DNA of 64,000 nt, taken from contig NZ_KE332518.1 in assembly GCF_000413055.1 (NCBI RefSeq), positions 993,583 to 1,057,582 of the forward strand, read 5' to 3'. Origin of the DNA: Treponema maltophilum ATCC 51939. GTDB lineage: Bacteria; Spirochaetota; Spirochaetia; Treponematales; Treponemataceae. The notes under the pieces are model-generated. The model worked only from the letters and a program-made list of their open reading frames with translations, had not been told where the DNA came from and did no database searches. Position 1 is the first letter of the stretch. Every line of letters starts with the position of its first letter. A program made the translations under genes and the position numbers. Shown here piece after piece: positions 1 through 8,224 of this stretch.

Positions 1-489
1 TCCTGCGACAACGGAAAAAAGCCCGATATTAGCGCAAATACGCGCAAACGCTCCGATTTTTTCGCGCTCTTTTTGATCGACGCTCAATGCGGGAAGCATA
101 GACCAATAGCTTATATCGTTTGTCGTAAACGCCATTCCCCATAAAAGATAAATGACGGCGAAAACGGCCGCGTAAGCGCCGCCCTGAATTTTAAAATCGG
201 TAAAAAGCAAAATCGTTAAAATGCCGGACGTAAACGCGCCGAACGCGATCCACGGTTTAAATTTGCCGAATTTGGTTTTCGTATTGTCGACTATCAATCC
301 CATAAACGGATCGTTGCACGCATCGAAGATACGGGCTGCAAGTACAATCGCCGTAATCCGCCACAAAATTGCCGTCGGAACGTAAATAACATCGGTCATG
401 TAAAAAATCAAATACATGCTGATAAGGGTATACACCATATCGCGCCCGATCGTTCCCAGCCCGAAAGTCCACCTGTTACGTTTTGTCAT
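1..489 (-). CDS. GPH-family (MelB-like) sugar:cation symporter, N-terminal part, cut by window edge
   Basis: An open frame reads from ATG at 489 down to position 1 without a stop (163 codons). The product begins MTKRNRWTFGLGTIGRDM and continues with a transmembrane segment (TLISMYLIFYMTDVI), then ACNDPFMGLIVDNTKTKFGKF. The D-P-x-x-G-x-x-x-D-x-T-x-x-x-x-G-K-x-K pattern is typical of the glycoside-pentoside-hexuronide (GPH) transporters of the major facilitator superfamily, which carry sugars with Na+ or H+. The gene lies downstream of an alpha-galactosidase on the same strand, so an alpha-galactoside such as melibiose is the likely cargo; that is inference. The leader has weak Shine-Dalgarno character (AGGGG) and carries three hairpins, described separately. 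The C-terminal two thirds are outside the window. Confidence 0.85.
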   Translation of the reverse strand, partial: MTKRNRWTFGLGTIGRDMVYTLISMYLIFYMTDVIYVPTAILWRITAIVLAARIFDACNDPFMGLIVDNTKTKFGKFKPWIAFGAFTSGILTILLFTDFKIQGGAYAAVFAVIYLLWGMAFTTNDISYWSMLPALSVDQKEREKIGAFARICANIGLFSVVAG

Positions 490-501
490 AAAAACCCCTA
501 T

Positions 502-607
502 AAAAACTTTTGCAGACAGCTTGGGCTGTCGAAAAAGTTTTTAGCAGCGCTTTCGCAAACGACAGTTGAGAAAGCGCGATAAATAAAAGAGTTTGCAACG
601 CAAACTC
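502..607 (-). promoter_or_regulatory. Three-hairpin intercistronic leader upstream of the GPH transporter
   Basis: Between the alpha-galactosidase stop and the transporter start are three inverted repeats: GAGTTTGC/GCAAACTC with a 3-nt loop (589-607), GCGCTTTC/GAAAGCGC (547-577), and AAAACTTTT/AAAAGTTTT enclosing GACAGC/GCTGTC (503-541). The first and third have counterparts before the binding-protein gene at 17638. They could stabilise a processed mRNA end, attenuate, or bind a regulator; the sequence does not decide. None has a U-run placed like a classical terminator. Confidence 0.5.
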
Positions 608-673
608 GGTATAGAAAGCGGCGGCGCTATTTTAGACGCTGCTTTTTATCACAACTCCTATAACTATTTTGCC

Positions 674-3001
674 TTATGAGGCGATTTTTGTCGTTACGAA
701 TACATAGGAGCCGAAGTCTCCCAAAAGCTGGGTACGGTTGTTGTAATATGTACCCATAAACTGATTGTTCAAAAGGATGCCGTAATCCAACAGCGCTCCC
801 GATGCGGTATATGTTTCGACGCAGTCGGCAAGCGCGTAATATTTGTTTGCGGTTTTTAAAATAAAGCCGTCCGGATCGAGGGAAAAGGGCAGCAAGTGTT
901 TAACCAAGCCGCCGAAACGTTTTATAAAAAGCCGCTGCGGTTTTGTTTCGGTTTTGTAAAACGAAGCGGGATCCATCCCTTTTACTGTAAGGCAGGCCGC
1001 GCTGTCGGCGCTTTTTGCCGTATTCTGAAAAAAGCCGGTGATGGCGGTGCTCCCGTCGCTGCACTGCCAAAAAGCTTGATTGTCCTTGTGCGTTTTTACG
1101 AGTGAAAAGGTGCCGAATTGAAAGATGTGCCGGTATTTTTTGTAAAAGGCGATCTGCTCTTTTATTTCTTTTTTTTCGACATACGTTAAAAACTTTAAAT
1201 CGAGCTCGTAGCCCAATACACCGAAGCATGCGGTATTAAAGCGCGTGCTTAAAGACGTTTGCCGGAGCGTTTGCTGGTGCGGAGATGCCGAAACGTGGGC
1301 GCCCATCGCCGAAAGCGGATACAGCATGCTTAAAGCGCTTTGCATGCGCCGGCGCTCTACGGGGTCGGTATTGTCGGACGTCCATATTTGCGGCGAAAAG
1401 CACAGTAGACCTAAGTCAAAGCGGTTGCCGCCGGATGAACAGCTTTCAAATAAAATCTGCGGCCGCGGACCGAAAATACGGGCAAGAATTTCGTACAATC
1501 CCAGAATATAGCGGTGAAAGAATTCGCCCTGATTTTTAAGTGTCGGAGAAAAGGCGGCGGACATATGACGGTTCATATCCCATTTGACATATGAAACGTG
1601 CGCTTCGTCCAGCACGGTGCCGACGTTTTCTACGATGTAATCGCGCACTTCTTTGCGGCACAAATCCAATACAAGCTGATGGCGTCCGCGCACCGCGTCC
1701 CGTTCGGGGTCTTGCACCGCCCAGTCGGGGTGCGCGCGGTACAAATCGCTGTCTTCGTTTACCATTTCCGGCTCAAACCACAAGCCGAAGTCGAGCCCCG
1801 TTTTGCGTATGCTTTCGGCAAGGCGTTTTATGCCGCCGGGAAGTTTTTTCGTGTTGACACGGTAATCGCCCAAACCCGCGCTGTCGTTGTTTCGGTCGCC
1901 GAACCAGCCGTCGTCGAGTACAAAAAGTTCTATGCCCAGCTTTGAAGCAATGCAGGCCGATTTTAAAAGCGAGCGGCGGCTGAATTTAAAAAAATCGGCT
2001 TCCCAATTGTTTATGAGTACGGGGCGCTCTTTTCCTTTCCATGTGCCGCGTACGATGCATTCATTTATAAAACCGTGCATATTTTTTCGCAGCCCGTTAA
2101 AGCCTTTTTCCGAATATGAAAGAACGGCTTGGGGCGTTTCGAAACGTTCGCCCTTGTGTAAATCCCACGAAAAACAATGCGGATTTATGCCGATTCCTAT
2201 GCGTATTAAATCGAGATGACTTTTTTGAATAAAGCCGAAGTGGTTGCCGCTGTATACAAGGTTGAACGCATACACATCGCCCGAATCATCGTCGGCTGTG
2301 TGCGAGGCCATAAGAAAGCCCGGATTGTGCCGGTTTGAGCTCGCTCCCGTCGACGATTCGTTTACCCACATGCCGTAGGCGATTTCTTTACGGTTAAGGT
2401 TTGCTTCTTTAATCCAGCTCCCGTCGAGCGTAAGCATGTCGTAACCGCGGTCGGGAAGGTCGATCATCATGCTCATAAGGCGGCGCAGTTCGAGCGGTTT
2501 TTCGTTATTGTTTGTGATAACGGCGCGCCGTGCGATAAGGTCGAACGACGGAAAAACGGTATAGTATAAATCAAGACGCACGCCGTTTTTATCTTCGGTT
2601 TCGATAATAAGCGTTTCGGCGTCGCCTTTGCCGTCGAGTGCGCACGGAAGACTTTCGGCCGCGCAAGCTCCTTTTTCAATGCGGTGATTTTTATAGATAA
2701 AGTCGTGCGTAAAACTTCCGTCGGGCATGCGTATTTCGGCAGGGCAATAGCGGTAATCGCCGCGTCCGTTTCCCGACCATTGCAGCGGAATATTATCCAA
2801 AACGTACAGCGGATCTTTTTCGTCATAGCACACGGACGAACCGACTTGCGCCGTTCTTTTTACGCGTACACCTTCGACATCGCTTTTTTGCAGCTTTTTG
2901 CCGTAATGAATCGTTTCCAAATGTCCGTACTCGGTAATGCAAAACCAATAGCTTGTCGTATCGGTTTCCAAATAAAACACGTTTTGGTCAAATTGAATCA
3001 T
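674..3001 (-). CDS. alpha-galactosidase, glycoside hydrolase family 36
   Basis: The 775-residue protein hydrolyses terminal alpha-1,6-linked galactose from melibiose, raffinose and similar sugars. Family GH36 is recognised from NWEADFF and LDDGWFG in the (beta/alpha)8 barrel, the nucleophile motif KWDMNR (Asp475) and the acid/base motif SDNTDPVE (Asp543). These positions are very close to those of characterised bacterial tetrameric GH36 enzymes of about 730 residues. An N-terminal beta-sandwich precedes the barrel and a C-terminal beta domain follows it. There is no signal peptide, so the enzyme is cytoplasmic and needs the substrate imported, which fits the downstream GPH transporter. The start has only a weak GGG ahead of it. 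An inverted repeat at 3015-3035 sits just upstream and may be an operator. Confidence 0.93.
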   Translation of the reverse strand: MIQFDQNVFYLETDTTSYWFCITEYGHLETIHYGKKLQKSDVEGVRVKRTAQVGSSVCYDEKDPLYVLDNIPLQWSGNGRGDYRYCPAEIRMPDGSFTHDFIYKNHRIEKGACAAESLPCALDGKGDAETLIIETEDKNGVRLDLYYTVFPSFDLIARRAVITNNNEKPLELRRLMSMMIDLPDRGYDMLTLDGSWIKEANLNRKEIAYGMWVNESSTGASSNRHNPGFLMASHTADDDSGDVYAFNLVYSGNHFGFIQKSHLDLIRIGIGINPHCFSWDLHKGERFETPQAVLSYSEKGFNGLRKNMHGFINECIVRGTWKGKERPVLINNWEADFFKFSRRSLLKSACIASKLGIELFVLDDGWFGDRNNDSAGLGDYRVNTKKLPGGIKRLAESIRKTGLDFGLWFEPEMVNEDSDLYRAHPDWAVQDPERDAVRGRHQLVLDLCRKEVRDYIVENVGTVLDEAHVSYVKWDMNRHMSAAFSPTLKNQGEFFHRYILGLYEILARIFGPRPQILFESCSSGGNRFDLGLLCFSPQIWTSDNTDPVERRRMQSALSMLYPLSAMGAHVSASPHQQTLRQTSLSTRFNTACFGVLGYELDLKFLTYVEKKEIKEQIAFYKKYRHIFQFGTFSLVKTHKDNQAFWQCSDGSTAITGFFQNTAKSADSAACLTVKGMDPASFYKTETKPQRLFIKRFGGLVKHLLPFSLDPDGFILKTANKYYALADCVETYTASGALLDYGILLNNQFMGTYYNNRTQLLGDFGSYVFVTTKIAS

Positions 3002-3014
3002 ACTTTACCCGTTA

Positions 3015-3035
3015 TATATGATTTTGAATCATATA
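3015..3035. promoter_or_regulatory. Inverted repeat between agaA-type gene and rpoZ, candidate operator
   Basis: The sequence has perfect 9-bp arms, TATATGATT and AATCATATA, separated by TTG. It starts 14 bases upstream of the alpha-galactosidase ATG, where it would overlap its promoter or leader. A second GATTTTGAA follows at 3037. It could be a sugar-responsive operator or an mRNA hairpin; the binding factor is unknown. Confidence 0.4.
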
Positions 3036-3063
3036 CGATTTTGAAAAAAAAGTCTTGTCCTTA

Positions 3064-3092
3064 TTGACCATTTCGGCGAAACTTGCTATTTT
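3064..3092 (+). promoter_or_regulatory. Sigma-70-type promoter for rpoZ-miaA
   Basis: TTGACC at 3064-3069 and TATTTT at 3087-3092 are separated by 17 bases. The predicted start near 3099 leaves a short leader containing GGAG (3099-3102) before the ATG at 3111. Confidence 0.5.
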
Positions 3093-3110
3093 TATCACGG
3101 AGTTTTGCAT

Positions 3111-3302
3111 ATGGTTTTCCCCTTACAGGAATTGGTTAGTTTTGAAGGCAATATTTACGAAATCACTTGCGCCGCAAGCCGCCGCGCCTACCAGCTTTCA
3201 ATGGTAAAAGATGCAAGCATTGAAGAAAACGACGGAAAGGTCGTGTCGCTTGCCGCCCGCCAGCTTTTCGACAAACAGGTTGAATACCGAATCGAAGCTT
3301 AA
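3111..3302 (+). CDS. rpoZ: DNA-directed RNA polymerase subunit omega
   Basis: This 63-residue protein starts MVFPLQELVSFEGNIYEIT and contains CAASRRAYQLSMV and GKVVSLAARQ. These match the omega fold of spirochaetes, where the usual 'AxRARQL' helix reads AxRRAYQL. Omega binds the beta-prime subunit and helps RNA polymerase assemble. A TTG six bases upstream (3105) also opens the frame, but GGAG at 3099-3102 is 8 bases from the ATG at 3111 and only 2 from the TTG, so I chose the ATG. The miaA frame begins within or just before the 3' end of this gene, so the two are translationally linked. Spirochaete omegas are short and divergent, so the call rests mainly on the helix motif. Confidence 0.8.
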   Translation: MVFPLQELVSFEGNIYEITCAASRRAYQLSMVKDASIEENDGKVVSLAARQLFDKQVEYRIEA

Positions 3303-4251
3303 ACCCGTCATCGTTATCTGCGCACCGACCGCTTGCGGAAAAACGGCTTTTGCCGAAGCGCTTTTCGCCTGCGATGCCCAATCGCCCTTTGCCGGCACAG
3401 CCGAAGTTATCAGCGCCGATTCCATGCAAGTGTACCGCGGCTTTAACATCGGAACGGCAAAACCCTCCGCCGATTTATGCAAACGTCTTCCTCATCACCT
3501 TATCGATATTTGTTCTCCCTTTGCTCAATTCGGGGCCGGCGATTTTGTACGAGAAGCGCTCGCTTGCTGTGAGCGCATATACGAGCGCGGCAAACTGCCG
3601 CTTATCGTCGGCGGCACGGGATTTTACATACGGAATTTTATATACGGACTTCCGCCGACTCCGCGCGCCGATTCGGCCGTGCGTGAACAAATCGAGCGCC
3701 GTATGCAAAAAGAAGGCGCGCAAAAACTGTGGAACGAGCTTGCGCTTTCGGATCCTGTCAGCGCAAAAAAAATACACGTACACGACGAATACCGCATAAA
3801 GCGCGCTTTGGAAGTGCGTGCCGCTTCCGGAAAGCCCTTAAGCGATTTTGCGCTTACGCCGAAAGCGCGCGAAGGCTTCCGCTTTTTGATTTTGTCTTTG
3901 CAAAAAAGCCGCGCGGAACTTTACGAGCGTATCGACCTGCGCGCGGAAACCATGTTCGCCGCCGGCCTTGCCGACGAAGTAAAAACGTTGATTGCCTGCG
4001 GGAGCAAGCCGACCGATCCTGCAATGCAGGCTATAGGCTACCGCGAGTTTTTTACCGAATCGCTCGAACTCAATCCCGACATTCAAGCGGTAAAAGAGCG
4101 CGTAAAAAAGGACAGCCGCGCATACGCAAAACGTCAGCAAACTTTTTTTAAATCTTTTTCGGACGCCGTCCTTTTACTGGCTGACGACAGTGCAGGCGGC
4201 ATAAAAAAAATCGATGAATTTTTAAAAGGCGGCTTTGATGTACTTGACTGA
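3280..4251 (+). CDS. miaA: tRNA dimethylallyltransferase
   Basis: MiaA adds the dimethylallyl group to A37 of tRNAs that read codons starting with U. The family P-loop appears as CAPTACGKTAF near the N-terminus. It is followed by ISADSMQVYRGFNIGTAKP (catalytic Asp and Thr regions), LPHHLIDIC, VGGTGFYIRNFIYGLPP, and the C-terminal AIGYREF plus a basic Arg/Lys segment. The start is uncertain. The frame is open from an ATG at 3211 inside rpoZ, but family members begin about 10 residues before the P-loop, so TTG at 3280 (323 residues) fits better. Either way the gene overlaps rpoZ. Downstream, after 57 bases, is a tiny ribosome-associated gene. Confidence 0.9.
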   Translation: MNTESKLKPVIVICAPTACGKTAFAEALFACDAQSPFAGTAEVISADSMQVYRGFNIGTAKPSADLCKRLPHHLIDICSPFAQFGAGDFVREALACCERIYERGKLPLIVGGTGFYIRNFIYGLPPTPRADSAVREQIERRMQKEGAQKLWNELALSDPVSAKKIHVHDEYRIKRALEVRAASGKPLSDFALTPKAREGFRFLILSLQKSRAELYERIDLRAETMFAAGLADEVKTLIACGSKPTDPAMQAIGYREFFTESLELNPDIQAVKERVKKDSRAYAKRQQTFFKSFSDAVLLLADDSAGGIKKIDEFLKGGFDVLD

Positions 4252-4308
4252 GAACCGAAATTCGGTCATAATGAGTACAGTTTTTGAATTTACATAAGGA
4301 GTGCTGTT

Positions 4309-4398
4309 GTGCCCTGCGGAAAAAAAAGAAAGCGTCAAAAAATAGCTACGCATAAGAGAAAGAAAAAACTCAGAAGAAATCGTCACAAAAACAAATAA
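4309..4398 (+). CDS. AURKAIP1/COX24-domain (mS38-like) small basic protein
   Basis: A 29-residue open frame starts at GTG 4309, with AAGGAG ending 7 bases upstream. The product is MPCGKKRKRQKIATHKRKKK followed by LRRNRHKNK. This matches the short, almost wholly basic AURKAIP1/COX24 family, seen in spirochaetes and Bacteroidetes, whose mitochondrial relative mS38 is a small-subunit ribosomal protein. A ribosomal role here is inference from the family. The gene stands alone after miaA and is followed at once by a 12-bp perfect stem-loop. It is short enough to be missed by automatic gene callers. Confidence 0.85.
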   Translation: MPCGKKRKRQKIATHKRKKKLRRNRHKNK

Positions 4399-4403
4399 AG
4401 GGA

Positions 4404-4431
4404 ACCTCTAAAAACCGCAGTTTTTAGAGGT
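4404..4431 (+). terminator. Stem-loop after the mS38-like gene
   Basis: ACCTCTAAAAAC and GTTTTTAGAGGT form a perfect 12-bp stem with loop CGCA, starting 5 bases after the stop. The following sequence, AACTTTATG, is only moderately U-rich, so termination may be partial. Confidence 0.6.
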
Positions 4432-4459
4432 AACTTTATGTCCTGGATTTCTTTTTGTG

Positions 4460-4528
4460 TATACTATTGATTGTGCAATGAAAAGGCTGCAAGCCCGATA
4501 TTGTATCGGCTGGCGGTCTTTTTTTTAA
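4460..4528 (+). promoter_or_regulatory. -10 box, 16-codon upstream ORF and T8 tract at the dxs 5' end
   Basis: TATACT (4460-4465) is a good -10 element, with a weak -35 near 4436. An ATG at 4478 opens a 16-codon frame that ends in TAA at 4526-4528. That TAA overlaps AAGGAG (4527-4532), the only Shine-Dalgarno sequence before dxs. The frame runs through eight consecutive T (4519-4526). Loss of one T would fuse it in frame to dxs, giving dxs a normal ATG start. Confidence 0.45.
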
Positions 4529-6468
4529 GGAGCTGGCTTACGCTGCTGGAAAAGATAAACGGACCCCAAGATTTAAAACAGTTCGGCATAAAGGATTTAA
4601 AACGATTATCCGATGAAATACGGCAGCGCATTATACGGGTAGTCGCTCAAACGGGCGGACACCTTGCGAGCAACTTGGGCGTGGTGGAATTGACGGTCGC
4701 CTTGCACAAGGTGTTCGACAGTCCGCGCGACGCTTTGATTTGGGATGTGAGCCATCAGTGTTACGCTCATAAAATCCTTACCGGCCGTAACGACCGCTTT
4801 GAAACGCTGCGGCAAAAAGACGGTCTTGCCGGTTTTACAAAGCATGAAGAAAGCGTTCACGATTGGTTCGATGCGGGGCACGCTTCAACTTCGATTTCTT
4901 CGGCTTTGGGCTTGCTGGTCGGCAGGCGGCTGCATAATGAAGACGGAAAAGTGATTGCCGTTATCGGCGACGGTGCGCTTACCGGCGGCATGGCGCTCGA
5001 AGCATTGTCGCACGCGGGGCAACTTTCAAAAGATTTGGTCATTATTTTAAACGATAACCAAATGTCGATAAACGGCAATACCGGAGCTTTGTCCCGCTAT
5101 TTGAGCCGTCTTACGATGACCGCGCACTATCAAACATTCCGTTACAACTTTGACCGCATAGCCGAAAAGATTCCGTTTATCGGCAAGCATTTTATGAACC
5201 TTATATTCCGCTTAAAGCGCGCGGTAAAGGGTCTTGTTTTCCCGAGCAATTTTTTTTCCGATTTGGGTTTTGAATACGTGGGACCGCTTAACGGTCACAA
5301 TTTGGAACAGATGATTACGGTTTTTAAGCGCATTAAAAAACTGCGCCGGCCCGTTGTCGTTCATTTGGTAACGCAAAAGGGAAGGGGATACGCGCCGGCC
5401 GAAAACGATCCGGTTTCCTATCACGGGGTTGCACCCGCATCTTCTTCGAAGCGGCCGGTAACGTTTACCGACGTATTCGCTTCGGCGATTGTACGGCGGG
5501 CACAAGAGGATGAGAGAGTCGTTGCGGTTACGGCGGCTATGACCGACGGCACCGGTCTTACCGAATTCCGCCGCCGGTTTCCCGATCGTTTTTTCGACGT
5601 CGGCATAGCCGAACAGCATGCGGTAACCTTTGCAGGCGGTTTGGCGCGTTCGGGCTTAAAGCCCGTCGCGGCGATTTATTCGACCTTTATCCAGCGCGCC
5701 GTCGATCAACTTATTCACGATATCGCTTTGCAAAATCTTCCGGTTGTATGCATGCTCGACCGTTCGGGGCCCGTGCCCGGCGACGGCGAAACGCATCAGG
5801 GAATCTTCGACATTTCGCTTTTGCGCCCGGTTCCGAACGTATCGCTTTTGGCGCCGGCTTCTCAAAAGGAATTGGAACTGTGTTTTGACTGGGCACTCGA
5901 ACAAAACGCGCCGGTTGTTATACGCTATCCGAAAGCGCCGTGCCCCGGCGAACAGGCCGAGTTTGCGCAAAGCGTACGGAGCGGACGCGGCGTTTTGCTT
6001 AAAAAGCCCGCCGAAAGAGATTCTGCAGCCGGCGGTACAACGACAAGCGCCGCCTCTGCTGGCAATGCTTCCGACGGAGTTGTCGGCGGCGCGGCCGATA
6101 TTTTGCTTGTCTGCACGGGCGGTATTTTCCCCGAAACGCTTGAAGCTGCGCGCGAACTGCAAAAAGAAGGAAAATCCGCCGATATTTACAACCTGCGCTT
6201 TTTAAAGCCGCTCGATAAAGAATATTTTTTATCGATCGCCGCGCAGTACGAACGGGTTCTCTTTGTCGAAGACGGCATACGCATAGGCGGCATCGGAACC
6301 TATTTGGAATCCCTGCTTGACCGCTACGTCGACGGTAAAAAAACGGGGGTAAGCGGCTTTCCCGACCGCTTTTTGGCGCAGGGGAACCGGAGCCAGATTT
6401 TGCGCGATGCGCACTTGGACGGCACTTCTTTGGCGCGCAAAGCTTTAAAACTCTGGGACGCCGTATGA
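4471..6468 (+). CDS. dxs: 1-deoxy-D-xylulose-5-phosphate synthase
   Basis: Dxs condenses pyruvate and glyceraldehyde-3-phosphate, using thiamine diphosphate, in the first step of the MEP isoprenoid pathway. The N-terminal domain has LASNLGVVELTVALH, WDVSHQCYAHK, GHASTSISSALG and the ThDP motif GDGALTGG...LNDNQMSI. The transketolase-like middle has AEQHAVTFAGGLA, YSTFIQRAVDQLIHD and DRSGPVPGDGETHQG. A low-complexity Ala/Gly/Thr/Ser stretch (about residues 511-546) is inserted before the C-terminal domain. The start is problematic: the open frame begins at TTG 4471, but homology begins at LLEKINGPQDL, 10-13 bases after AAGGAG, where only CTG codons (4543, 4546) are available. Its stop overlaps the folP ATG. 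Thiamine pyrophosphokinase, which makes its cofactor, is also in this window (47579). Confidence 0.93.
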   Translation: MCNEKAASPILYRLAVFFLRSWLTLLEKINGPQDLKQFGIKDLKRLSDEIRQRIIRVVAQTGGHLASNLGVVELTVALHKVFDSPRDALIWDVSHQCYAHKILTGRNDRFETLRQKDGLAGFTKHEESVHDWFDAGHASTSISSALGLLVGRRLHNEDGKVIAVIGDGALTGGMALEALSHAGQLSKDLVIILNDNQMSINGNTGALSRYLSRLTMTAHYQTFRYNFDRIAEKIPFIGKHFMNLIFRLKRAVKGLVFPSNFFSDLGFEYVGPLNGHNLEQMITVFKRIKKLRRPVVVHLVTQKGRGYAPAENDPVSYHGVAPASSSKRPVTFTDVFASAIVRRAQEDERVVAVTAAMTDGTGLTEFRRRFPDRFFDVGIAEQHAVTFAGGLARSGLKPVAAIYSTFIQRAVDQLIHDIALQNLPVVCMLDRSGPVPGDGETHQGIFDISLLRPVPNVSLLAPASQKELELCFDWALEQNAPVVIRYPKAPCPGEQAEFAQSVRSGRGVLLKKPAERDSAAGGTTTSAASAGNASDGVVGGAADILLVCTGGIFPETLEAARELQKEGKSADIYNLRFLKPLDKEYFLSIAAQYERVLFVEDGIRIGGIGTYLESLLDRYVDGKKTGVSGFPDRFLAQGNRSQILRDAHLDGTSLARKALKLWDAV

Positions 6469-7385
6469 ACGGACATCGTATGAACGGGCAGCCTGTAAAT
6501 TTGCCGCATCCCGCGCCTTTGCAACTTTCGGATCGGGTGCTTAAAACGAGTCGAAGCGCGTACATCGTTTCGATCGTAAACTGTACGTCCGATTCCTTTT
6601 GGGCCGGTTCCCGCGTATCCTCTTCATCCGCTGCGGCCGAATGCGCGTTGGAACATTTCGCAAACGGCGCCGACATCGTCGACATCGGCGGAGAGTCGAG
6701 CCGCCCCGGTTCGGTTTACGTGAGCGCCGATGAACAGATAAAGCGCATCGTTCCGGTTATAGAAGAAATCCGCCGCCACTGTACCGGCGCTTTATCCGTC
6801 GATACCCGCCTTTTGCCGGTTATGCAGGCCGCCCGCAGCGCCGGGGCCGATATTTTAAACGATATATCGGCTTTGGAAGACGATGAAAACCTTGCCGCCT
6901 TTGCCGCAAAAGAAAAAATTCCGGTTATTTTAATGCATAAAAGGGGTACCCCCCTTATCATGCAAAACAATACCCGTTATACTGATATCGTCGCCGAGGT
7001 TGCTTTGTACCTTGCACATCGGATACAATATGCCGTGTCGCAGGGAATAAGCGCCGATAAAATCATCGCCGACCCGGGAATCGGTTTTGCAAAAGATGTG
7101 CGTTCGAATATAACGCTCGTTCAAAACGGCGCGGCGATTGCGGAACTGATACAAAAACAAACCGGTTTCGGAGCGCCGCAGCTGCTTGCAGGCTTGTCGC
7201 GCAAAAGTTTTATCGGTTCTCTTACGGGAAAGGATACGCCCGAGCGGCTTTCCGGTACCGTCGCGGCAAACCTTATCGCCGTGCAAAAAGGTTATACTTT
7301 TTTGCGCGTGCACGATACGGCGCAAACGGCCGACATGCTTGCCGTTTTGGACGCTTTCGGTTCGGTTTCCGTCGGCACGGAATAA
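6465..7385 (+). CDS. folP: Dihydropteroate synthase
   Basis: FolP joins p-aminobenzoate to dihydropterin pyrophosphate in folate synthesis and is the sulfonamide target. The 306 residues show all family blocks: IVNCTSDSFW (usually NVTPDSF), DIGGESSRPGS, LSVDTR, ILNDISALED, VILMHKRGTP, IIADPGIGFAK, LAGLSRKSFIG and a C-terminal LRVHDT. The pterin site Asp, Asn and Lys/Arg residues are present. ATG overlaps the dxs stop (ATGA), although the real start may be Met6 or Met7. The gene sits between dxs and the c-di-AMP pair; folC, the next folate gene, is elsewhere in the window (56587). Confidence 0.95.
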   Translation: MNGHRMNGQPVNLPHPAPLQLSDRVLKTSRSAYIVSIVNCTSDSFWAGSRVSSSSAAAECALEHFANGADIVDIGGESSRPGSVYVSADEQIKRIVPVIEEIRRHCTGALSVDTRLLPVMQAARSAGADILNDISALEDDENLAAFAAKEKIPVILMHKRGTPLIMQNNTRYTDIVAEVALYLAHRIQYAVSQGISADKIIADPGIGFAKDVRSNITLVQNGAAIAELIQKQTGFGAPQLLAGLSRKSFIGSLTGKDTPERLSGTVAANLIAVQKGYTFLRVHDTAQTADMLAVLDAFGSVSVGTE

Positions 7386-7429
7386 AACGGAAAATGCGGA
7401 ATAAAGGCGCGGAATAAAAAGGAAAAACT

Positions 7430-8224
7430 ATGAGCGGCATGGGGAAAATTCTCGAAATATACGATTACATCCGTCCCGTTTTGGACATAGGCGTCCTTGC
7501 GTTTATTTTATATAAAATGTACGGCATTATCGTAAAAACGCAAAGTCTGCAGATTATCAAATTTGCTTTTACGATTTTAGCCGCCTACGTGCTTGCGCTT
7601 TTTTTGAATTTATCCACTTTATTGTGGATTTTGAATTTGTTTGCGCCCGGCGTTCTCATCGGCTTTGCGATTGTGTTCCAGCCGGAACTGCGCAAAATCG
7701 TTTTTAAGCTCGGGCAAACGCAGTGGTTTAAATTCCGTAACGGAACAAAGCACACGTATATCGATTCGGTGCTCATTGCGGCGGAAATGCTTTCCAAACA
7801 AAAGCGGGGCATGCTCGCCGTCTTTACGCGCAAAACGTCGCTGAAAGATATTATGGACACGGGAACGTATTTGAACGCCGATCTTACGTCGAGCTTGTTG
7901 GTAACGATTTTCGGTCACGATACGCCGCTGCACGACGGGGCTTCGGTTATTCAAAACGGAAAAATCGTCGCTTCCGGATGCTTTTTGCCGCTTTCCGAAC
8001 AATACGACATACGCAAAACCTTCGGCACGCGACATCGTGCGGCTTTAGGTTTGTCCGAAGAAACCGACGCGGTTATCCTTGTCGTATCCGAAGAAACCGG
8101 AGCGATCAGCTTGGCATACGATTCGCGCCTGCACTATGATTTGACGATGGAACAATTAAACGAAACGCTCGAAAACCTTTTGGACATTACGGCCGACTCC
8201 ATTACTCCGGAGGAAGATTTATGA
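7430..8224 (+). CDS. cdaA: Diadenylate cyclase CdaA
   Basis: CdaA makes cyclic di-AMP from two ATP at the membrane. The protein (264 residues) has three N-terminal hydrophobic helices (about residues 16-95). The DisA_N catalytic domain follows, with HDTPLHDGASVI (DGA motif), GCFLPLSE and the RHR motif RHRAALGLSEETDA. The next gene overlaps by ATGA and encodes the CdaR/YbbR regulator, the conserved pairing of this family. Spacing from folP is 44 bases, with AAGGAAAAACT before the ATG. The c-di-AMP signal usually controls potassium and osmolyte balance and wall homeostasis; which target acts here cannot be read from the window. Confidence 0.95.
   Translation: MSGMGKILEIYDYIRPVLDIGVLAFILYKMYGIIVKTQSLQIIKFAFTILAAYVLALFLNLSTLLWILNLFAPGVLIGFAIVFQPELRKIVFKLGQTQWFKFRNGTKHTYIDSVLIAAEMLSKQKRGMLAVFTRKTSLKDIMDTGTYLNADLTSSLLVTIFGHDTPLHDGASVIQNGKIVASGCFLPLSEQYDIRKTFGTRHRAALGLSEETDAVILVVSEETGAISLAYDSRLHYDLTMEQLNETLENLLDITADSITPEEDL

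Noticed and set aside
6999-7010. Programmed frameshift or selenocysteine site in the housekeeping run 3111-11312
   Set aside because: Apart from the dxs start, all frames are continuous and overlaps are ordinary ATGA junctions.
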